The translations under genes and the position numbers were made by a program. A DNA stretch of 11,663 nucleotides, taken from NCBI RefSeq assembly GCF_052145335.1, contig NZ_JBKQOU010000348.1, positions 1 to 11,663 of the forward strand, read 5' to 3'. The DNA is from Rhodoblastus sp052145335. GTDB taxonomy: Bacteria > Pseudomonadota > Alphaproteobacteria > Rhizobiales > Beijerinckiaceae. Shown piece by piece: positions 7,150-11,663 of this stretch; position 1 is the stretch's first letter, and every line of letters begins with the position of its first letter. Under the pieces are notes generated by a model that was not told where the DNA came from, did no database searches, and worked only from the letters and a program-made list of their open reading frames with translations.

Positions 7150-7177
7150 GGCGACGCTGACGCGTAAACGCGACCTC

Positions 7178-8194
7178 TCACCGCCCGATCCATGTTACTT
7201 CTTGCTCGATGGCCCCGAAGATCGAGCGGCCGCTTTCATCGAGCATCTCGATGCGCACGCGGTCGCCCGGTTTCAAAAACGTCGTGCGGGTTTCGCCTTG
7301 CATGAGGCTCTCGACAACCCGCAGTTCCGCCAGGCATGAATAGCCGACGCCTCCTGCTGCGATAGGCTTGCCGGGACCGCCATCGGCGGCGCGGTTCGAT
7401 ACTGTGCCGGAGCCGATGATCGAGCCCGCCGACAGGGCGCGCGTGCGCGCCGCATGCGCGATCAGGCGGCCGAAATCAAAGGTCATATCGACGCCGGCGT
7501 CGGGCTGGCCGAGCGGCGCGCCGTTGACGAAGGAGCGGAGGGGGAGGTGGAGCTTTGCCCCGTCCCAGGCGGCTCCCAACTCGTCAGGCGTAACCGCAAC
7601 GGGCGAGAAGGCTGAAGAGGGCTTGGACTGGAAGAAGCCAAACCCCTTGGCAATATCGCTTGCCGTCAGTCCGCGCAGCGAAACGTCATTGACGAGCATG
7701 ACGAGTTTGATGTGCGAACGCGCTGTCCGCTCATCCGCGCCCCTCGGGACGTCGTCGGTCACCACGGCTATTTCCGCTTCGAGATCGAGCCCCAGGCTTT
7801 CGTCTTCCATGAACGGGATCGGATCGCGCGGGCCGAGGAAGGAGTCGGAGCCGCCCTGATACATCAGCGGGTCGGTCCAGAACGACGGCGGCATTTCCGC
7901 CCCTCGCGCCTTTCGGACGAGCAGGACGTGATTCACATAGGCCGACCCGTCGGCCCACTGGTAGGCTCGCGGCAAGGGAGAAGCGCAGTCGCGCTCGCGA
8001 AAGCGGAAGGTCTCGATCGAGAAGTCCTCCAGCTGCTCGGCGAGCATGGCGAGCTTTGGCGCGACTTGCGCCCAGTCATCGAGCGCGGCCTGGAGCGTCG
8101 GCGCAATGCCAGTGGCAAGCGCGGCGCGCGTAAGATCCTTCGATACCACCGCGAGACGGCCGGCGCGTCCGTGCTTGAGCGAGGCTAGTTTCAT
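7178..8194 (-). CDS. Fumarylacetoacetate hydrolase (fumarylacetoacetase), short form
   Basis: This 338-residue protein belongs to the fumarylacetoacetate hydrolase family, which hydrolyses fumarylacetoacetate to fumarate and acetoacetate, the last step of tyrosine breakdown. The metal-binding acidic residues expected in the family appear as Glu139 and Glu141 (LDLEAEIAVV) and Asp170 (LVNDVSLRG). Other conserved stretches are WADGSAYVNH (80-89), GFFQSKPSSAFSPV (186-199) and GSGTVSNR (261-268). It is shorter than the 420-residue eukaryotic-type enzyme. The hmgA stop lies 13 bp upstream, and no clear ribosome binding site is seen, so coupled translation is likely. The family also contains hydrolases acting on other diketo acids. 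Here the hppD-hmgA context makes fumarylacetoacetate the natural substrate. It ends 28 bp from the convergent TetR remnant, with only a weak CGCG-TAAA-CGCG hairpin between. Confidence 0.92.
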   Translation of the reverse strand: MKLASLKHGRAGRLAVVSKDLTRAALATGIAPTLQAALDDWAQVAPKLAMLAEQLEDFSIETFRFRERDCASPLPRAYQWADGSAYVNHVLLVRKARGAEMPPSFWTDPLMYQGGSDSFLGPRDPIPFMEDESLGLDLEAEIAVVTDDVPRGADERTARSHIKLVMLVNDVSLRGLTASDIAKGFGFFQSKPSSAFSPVAVTPDELGAAWDGAKLHLPLRSFVNGAPLGQPDAGVDMTFDFGRLIAHAARTRALSAGSIIGSGTVSNRAADGGPGKPIAAGGVGYSCLAELRVVESLMQGETRTTFLKPGDRVRIEMLDESGRSIFGAIEQEVTWIGR

Positions 8195-8207
8195 TGCCGG
8201 CTCATTC

Positions 8208-9515
8208 TCATGGCTTGCCGTTGAATCTTTTTTCGAGTCCCGCCCAGCAGTCGGCGTAATCTTCCTGCAAGGTTTCGAGCGTGGCGGCGTAATCGGTCAG
8301 GCGCTGGGGAAACCGCGTTTCGAACATGAACGCCAGCGTCTTGGTAAGCTTTTCGGGTTCTAGCCTGGCCTGCGAGGCGCGAGCGAAGGCCTGGGCGTCG
8401 GGGCCATGCGGCAGCATGCAATTATGCAGCGACATGGCGCCCGGCGTGAACCCTTGCGGCTTTGCGTCATACTGGCCGTAGATCAGCCCCATGAATTCGC
8501 TCATGATGTTCATGTGATACCAGGGTGGCCGGAAAGAATGCTCGGCGACTTGCCAGCGCTCCGGAAAGATCACGAAGTCGACGTTGGCCGTTCCTTCCTC
8601 GCCCGATGGCGCGGTCAATACCGAGAAGATCGAGGGGTCCGGGTGATCGAAGAGAATCGCCCCAATCGGCGAAAAAGCTCGCAAATCATATTTGTAGGGC
8701 GCGTAATTGCCGTGCCATGCGACGACGTCGAGGGGGGAATGACCGATCTCGCAGGCGTAGAATTTACCGCACCATTTGACCGTCATCCGGCTGGTCGCCT
8801 CCCTGTCCTCGAAGGCGGCGACGGGGGTCTTGAAGTCGCGCGCATTGGCGAGACAATTGGCGCCGATCGGACCACGGTTCGGCAGCGCGAATTTTGCGCC
8901 GTAGTTCTCGCACATATAGCCGCGCGCCGCCCCGGCGACGAGCTCGACCCTGAATTTGACGCCGCGCGGGATGACGCAGATTTCGCCCGGAGCAATGCCG
9001 ATGCGGCCGAATTCGGTAACGAAGGCAAGCGCGCCTTGCTGCGGCGCGATCAGCAGTTCGCCATCGGCATTGTAGAAATAATCGTCGAACATCGACGCCG
9101 TGACGAAATAAAGGTGCGTCGACATTCCTGTTTGCGTGTTCACGTCGCCCGCCGTCGTCATGGTGCGAACGCCGGCGACAAAGGTCAGACTTGCGTCGGG
9201 GATCGGAACCGGACTCCAGCGATACTGGCCGATCGGCCGGTCGTGTTCAACGATGCACGGCGCTGATTTCCAATGGGGCAGGTCGACCTTGTCGAACCGC
9301 CCCGTGTGTCGGACCGAAGGGCGGAGTCGATAGAGCCAGGACCTCTCGTTCGAGCCGCGTGGCGCCGTGAACGGCGAACCAGAAAGCTGTTCGGCGTAAA
9401 GCCCGTAGGCGCAACGCTGTGGCGAGTTCTGGCCGACGGGCAAGGCTCCGGGAAGAGCCTCGGTCTCGAAATCATTGCCGAAACCGGGCATGTAGCCTTC
9501 CGGCGTCGCGGCCAT
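8208..9515 (-). CDS. hmgA: Homogentisate 1,2-dioxygenase
   Basis: This 435-residue non-haem Fe(II) dioxygenase opens the homogentisate ring to maleylacetoacetate. Length and sequence match the family closely. The N-terminus MPGFGNDFETEALPGALP and the stretch SPFTAPRGSNERSWLYR are characteristic. The expected iron ligands are His334 and Glu340 (YHMNIMSEFMG) and His370 (LHNCMLPHGPD). The active-site His291 lies in FDHPDPSIF. These positions are one lower than in the human enzyme numbering as I recall it. Translation is supported by GGAG at 9524-9527, eight bases before the ATG and inside the last codons of hppD. Only 5 bp separate the two genes. No truncation or missing catalytic residue is seen. 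Confidence 0.98.
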   Translation of the reverse strand: MAATPEGYMPGFGNDFETEALPGALPVGQNSPQRCAYGLYAEQLSGSPFTAPRGSNERSWLYRLRPSVRHTGRFDKVDLPHWKSAPCIVEHDRPIGQYRWSPVPIPDASLTFVAGVRTMTTAGDVNTQTGMSTHLYFVTASMFDDYFYNADGELLIAPQQGALAFVTEFGRIGIAPGEICVIPRGVKFRVELVAGAARGYMCENYGAKFALPNRGPIGANCLANARDFKTPVAAFEDREATSRMTVKWCGKFYACEIGHSPLDVVAWHGNYAPYKYDLRAFSPIGAILFDHPDPSIFSVLTAPSGEEGTANVDFVIFPERWQVAEHSFRPPWYHMNIMSEFMGLIYGQYDAKPQGFTPGAMSLHNCMLPHGPDAQAFARASQARLEPEKLTKTLAFMFETRFPQRLTDYAATLETLQEDYADCWAGLEKRFNGKP

Positions 9516-9520
9516 GAGCG

Positions 9521-10639
9521 CTACTCCGCGGCCCTGGGATTCAGGACGCCGCGCCGGACTTGATCCTCCTCGATCGATTCGAACAGCGCGCGGAAATTGC
9601 CTTCGCCGAATCCCTCGTCACCCTTGCGCTCGATGAACTCGAAGAAAACAGGGCCGATCACGGTTTTCGAAAAGATCTGCAGCAGCACCTTGGTCTCGCC
9701 GCCCTCGACGACCCCCTCGCCGTCGATCAGGATGCCCAGCTCCTTCAGCCTGTCGACATTTTCGCCATGGCGAGGGATGCGCTCGCCGATCCTGGCGTAG
9801 TAAGAGTCAGGCGGCGGCGGCATGAACTCCAGTCCCGCCCGGCGGAGCATCGCGACCGTCTCGTAAATATCCCGGCAGCCGCAGGCGATGTGCTGGATAC
9901 CCTCGCCCTTGTAGGCGTGAAGATACTCCTCGATCTGGCTGTTCTCGTCGGCGCTCTCATTGATCGGTATGCGTATCTTGCCACAAGGGCTCGTCATGGC
10001 GCGCGAATGCAGTCCTGTGAGCTTGCCTTCGATATCGAAGTAGCGGATTTGGCGGAAATTGAAGAGGCGCGCGTACCAGTCGGCCCAAACGTCCATGCGC
10101 CCGCGAAAAACATTGTGGGTCAGATGGTCGATGTAGGTGAGGCCGGCGCCCTCGGGTCTTGGTTCGCGCGCCGCAGTCCAGACGAAATCCACCTCCCAGA
10201 TCGAGCCTCTGTCGCTTTGCCGATCGACCAGATAGATCAGCGAACCGCCGACTCCCTCGATCGCCGGAATGTTCAGCTCCACTGGTCCGGCTTGGCTCGG
10301 AACGGGCTTGGCGCCCATTGCGACCGCCCGATGAAAGGCGCGCGCGGCGTCGACCACACGAAACCCCATGGCGCAGACCGAGGGTCCGTGATTCCTGGCG
10401 AAATCAGCGGCGAAGCTGTCGGGTTCGGCGTTAAGGACATAATTGACCTCGCCCTGCCGATAGAGAGTGACGTTTTTCGAGCGATGCCGCGCCACCGCGG
10501 CAAAACCCATCAGCTCGAACAAGGCGCCAAGCTTTTGTGGCTGGGGATGGACGAATTCGACGAATTCGAACCCGTCCGTTCCCATCGGGTTTTCCGCCGA
10601 GATCGTCGCGGGAGGGGCGTCGTGCGGGAAGGGTCCCAT
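9521..10639 (-). CDS. hppD: 4-hydroxyphenylpyruvate dioxygenase
   Basis: This 372-residue Fe(II) enzyme converts 4-hydroxyphenylpyruvate, the transamination product of tyrosine, to homogentisate, the substrate of the next gene's product. It has the two vicinal-oxygen-chelate domains of the family. The iron ligands are His172 (YIDHLTHNV), His250 (GIQHIACGC) and Glu334 (GPVFFEFIERKG). The start at 10639 gives MGPFPHDAPPATIS, a typical alphaproteobacterial HppD N-terminus, and AAGG at 10647-10650 lies seven bases upstream. A second ATG at codon 19 is a possible but less favoured start. The gene ends 5 bp before hmgA and is followed by the hydrolase, forming a tight hppD-hmgA-hydrolase unit. The upstream permease gene ends 66 bp away, with a possible promoter and a GC-rich inverted repeat between. 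Confidence 0.98.
   Translation of the reverse strand: MGPFPHDAPPATISAENPMGTDGFEFVEFVHPQPQKLGALFELMGFAAVARHRSKNVTLYRQGEVNYVLNAEPDSFAADFARNHGPSVCAMGFRVVDAARAFHRAVAMGAKPVPSQAGPVELNIPAIEGVGGSLIYLVDRQSDRGSIWEVDFVWTAAREPRPEGAGLTYIDHLTHNVFRGRMDVWADWYARLFNFRQIRYFDIEGKLTGLHSRAMTSPCGKIRIPINESADENSQIEEYLHAYKGEGIQHIACGCRDIYETVAMLRRAGLEFMPPPPDSYYARIGERIPRHGENVDRLKELGILIDGEGVVEGGETKVLLQIFSKTVIGPVFFEFIERKGDEGFGEGNFRALFESIEEDQVRRGVLNPRAAE
9524..9527 (-). promoter_or_regulatory. hmgA ribosome binding site embedded in the hppD end
   Basis: GGAG forms part of the final Ala-Glu codons of hppD, directly before its TAG stop, and lies eight bases before the hmgA ATG. Termination on hppD and initiation on hmgA are therefore likely coupled, keeping the two enzymes in step. 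Confidence 0.75.
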
Positions 10640-10663
10640 GTTTTGGCCTTGTCTAACCTTTAA

Positions 10664-10691
10664 GATATAGGCGCCGGCAGCCGGTCGTCCA
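10664..10691 (-). promoter_or_regulatory. Possible sigma-70-type promoter before hppD
   Basis: On the minus strand TGGACG (10691-10686) and TATATC (10669-10664) are 16 bp apart, each matching four of six bases of the -35 and -10 consensus. Transcription would start near 10657, leaving a leader of about 18 bases before the hppD ATG that includes the AAGG ribosome binding site. This is a weak match in GC-rich DNA. Read-through from the permease gene is an alternative. Confidence 0.35.
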
Positions 10692-10700
10692 GTCCGGCGC
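10671..10700. repeat. GC-rich inverted repeat between permease gene and hppD
   Basis: GCGCCGG at 10671-10677 pairs with CCGGCGC at 10694-10700 around a 16-base loop. In the direction of transcription no T run follows, only CTATATCTTAAAGG, so it is a poor intrinsic terminator. It overlaps the possible hppD promoter and might be an operator, an attenuating hairpin or chance pairing in GC-rich sequence. Confidence 0.45.
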
Positions 10701-10705
10701 CTGCC

Positions 10706-11647
10706 TCAATGCGGCGCCAGGAGAACGATGAACGCGGCCAGTGTGATCGCCGAGAACAGCGACGAAAGCACCAGGGTGGAGCCGGCCTCCTCGCTCCGCA
10801 CATCGTGGTTTGCGCCGAACACCATGCCGAAGAAACCTGCGGGGATGGCGATCAACAGCACGGTCTGGCCTCCAATCGGATCGGGAATGCCCAATGCGCG
10901 GACGATCCCGAAGGCCAGCAGCGGCTGCGCGATATTCTTCAAAAATACACCCAGGATCACGTCGGCATTGATGCGCAGTCGCTGGGCGGACAGGATGAGT
11001 CCAGTCAGGAACAGCGCGGCCCCGGCAGTGGCCTGCCCGATCAGGGTGAAGCAGCGATTGAGGAACTCGGGCATTGGAATGCCGACCAGGGCGACGACCA
11101 GACCGGCGAGCGGCGCCCACACAATCGGACGCTTGACCGTGCGCAGGACGGCTAGCAGGAACAGCTTCGCCGGAGACACCTTGTCGGTCGCATGGGCGCT
11201 TTCCAGCAGCACCAGCGTCAATGGCGAAACCGTGACGGAACCGACGGCGATGGCCACCGCCACGCTCAGGGCGCTGGACGGCCCGTAGACGCTGAGCAGC
11301 AGCGGCAAGCCGACCGAAGCGTAATTGGGGAGGGCCACCGTCAGGGTTTGCACTGCGGCTTTGCCGGTCTCCACCTTGAAATACTTGAATTGCAGGAACA
11401 GCGTCAGCGCATAGACAACGAACATGCAGAAGGTCAAAATCCCCATCAACTGCCCATTGTCCAAAATCACCTGACGGGGTGTTCGTGAAATCGCCGTGAA
11501 CAAAGCGGAAGGCAAGGCAAAATGCATCACGAAAAGATTCAGGGTAGCCACCTTCTGATTGTCGATCATCTTCCGGTAGCCGGCGTAATAGCCCATGGCC
11601 ATCACGAAAAAGACCGGAGCAAGAGCATTCAGAATCATTGTTTCCAT
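10706..11647 (-). CDS. AEC-family (auxin efflux carrier/MdcF-like) membrane transporter
   Basis: From the ATG at 11647 this is a 313-residue integral membrane protein with about ten hydrophobic helices. Approximate spans are 4-24, 33-53, 66-88, 100-121, 125-148, 174-193, 200-220, 230-251, 259-280 and 289-310. The two halves show the inverted-repeat layout of the AEC family. The helix-break motif LPNYASVGLPLL with Asn108 is in the first half, and AIPAGFFGMVFGANHD (267-282) is in the second. Members such as MdcF and YfdV are thought to move malonate or other organic acids; direction and substrate here are unknown. GGGAGG at 11655-11660 lies seven bases from 11647, so that ATG is chosen over a TTG at 11653. 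It is 66 bp upstream of hppD on the same strand, so it may carry a tyrosine-pathway substrate or intermediate. That link is an inference from position only. Confidence 0.9.
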   Translation of the reverse strand: METMILNALAPVFFVMAMGYYAGYRKMIDNQKVATLNLFVMHFALPSALFTAISRTPRQVILDNGQLMGILTFCMFVVYALTLFLQFKYFKVETGKAAVQTLTVALPNYASVGLPLLLSVYGPSSALSVAVAIAVGSVTVSPLTLVLLESAHATDKVSPAKLFLLAVLRTVKRPIVWAPLAGLVVALVGIPMPEFLNRCFTLIGQATAGAALFLTGLILSAQRLRINADVILGVFLKNIAQPLLAFGIVRALGIPDPIGGQTVLLIAIPAGFFGMVFGANHDVRSEEAGSTLVLSSLFSAITLAAFIVLLAPH

Positions 11648-11654
11648 GAACAAT

Positions 11655-11660
11655 CCTCCC
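11655..11660 (-). promoter_or_regulatory. Ribosome binding site of the AEC transporter
   Basis: GGGAGG on the minus strand sits seven bases before the ATG at 11647, the strongest site in this window. It rules against the in-frame TTG at 11653, which would be only one base away. The window ends three bases beyond, so any promoter lies outside. Confidence 0.85.
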
Positions 11661-11663
11661 GAT

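Noticed and set aside
7161..7172. CGCG-TAAA-CGCG as a bidirectional terminator between the TetR remnant and the hydrolase gene
   Set aside because: The stem has only 4 bp with no T run on either side, which is too weak to call.
9560..10663. 367-codon plus-strand open frame opposite hppD
   Set aside because: hppD on the minus strand has all three iron ligands and a family-typical length. The opposite frame shows no domain.
1..11663. Mobile element, phage, defence system, CRISPR or RNA gene
   Set aside because: I saw no transposase, integrase, terminal repeats, spaced direct repeats, tRNA-like cloverleaf or rRNA signature on either strand. All sizeable genes belong to fatty-acid or tyrosine catabolism, transport or their regulation.

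Overview
The window looks like chromosomal DNA from a high-GC Gram-negative bacterium. The protein style (an HppD N-terminus beginning MGPFPHDAPP, a large acyl-CoA dehydrogenase, an AEC transporter) suggests an alphaproteobacterium, probably Hyphomicrobiales. That assignment is an inference from sequence flavour; no marker gene is present. Coding density is high. There are no RNA genes, CRISPR arrays, insertion sequences or phage genes that I can support.

Region A (1-5370, minus strand) is a four-gene fatty-acid beta-oxidation operon. In transcription order it encodes an AMP-forming acyl-CoA ligase (5370-3718), a large acyl-CoA dehydrogenase of the 590-residue class (3667-1895), a thiolase (1830-706) and the N-terminal NAD-binding part of a 3-hydroxyacyl-CoA dehydrogenase that runs off the left edge (706-1). 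The dehydrogenase, thiolase and hydroxyacyl-CoA dehydrogenase set resembles the Bacillus fadE/fadA/fadN trio. Together they would activate an acid to its CoA thioester, oxidise it, and cleave off acetyl-CoA. The exact substrate cannot be read from the sequence.

Region B (5371-7149) is regulatory. A divergent intergenic region holds a 14-bp interrupted inverted repeat around four tandem CTGTCG hexamers, directly followed by a 6-2-6 palindrome. It precedes a plus-strand AraC-family regulator with an arabinose-binding-like N-terminal domain, the obvious candidate controller of the divergent operon. Directly after the AraC stop codon, and in the same frame, lies a TetR-family C-terminal domain with no DNA-binding domain. 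It is probably the remnant of a broken regulator.

Region C (7178-11647, minus strand) is a tyrosine/homogentisate catabolic cluster. In transcription order it has an AEC-family permease, hppD (4-hydroxyphenylpyruvate dioxygenase), hmgA (homogentisate 1,2-dioxygenase) and a short-form fumarylacetoacetate hydrolase. hppD, hmgA and the hydrolase are separated by only 5 and 13 bp and are almost certainly co-transcribed. Maleylacetoacetate isomerase, the step between HmgA and the hydrolase, is absent from the window.

Both clusters are known catabolic pathways ending in central metabolites. I do not see a convincing undescribed system. The points most worth a second look are the structured divergent control region, the headless TetR domain fused in frame behind AraC, and the permease heading the tyrosine cluster.
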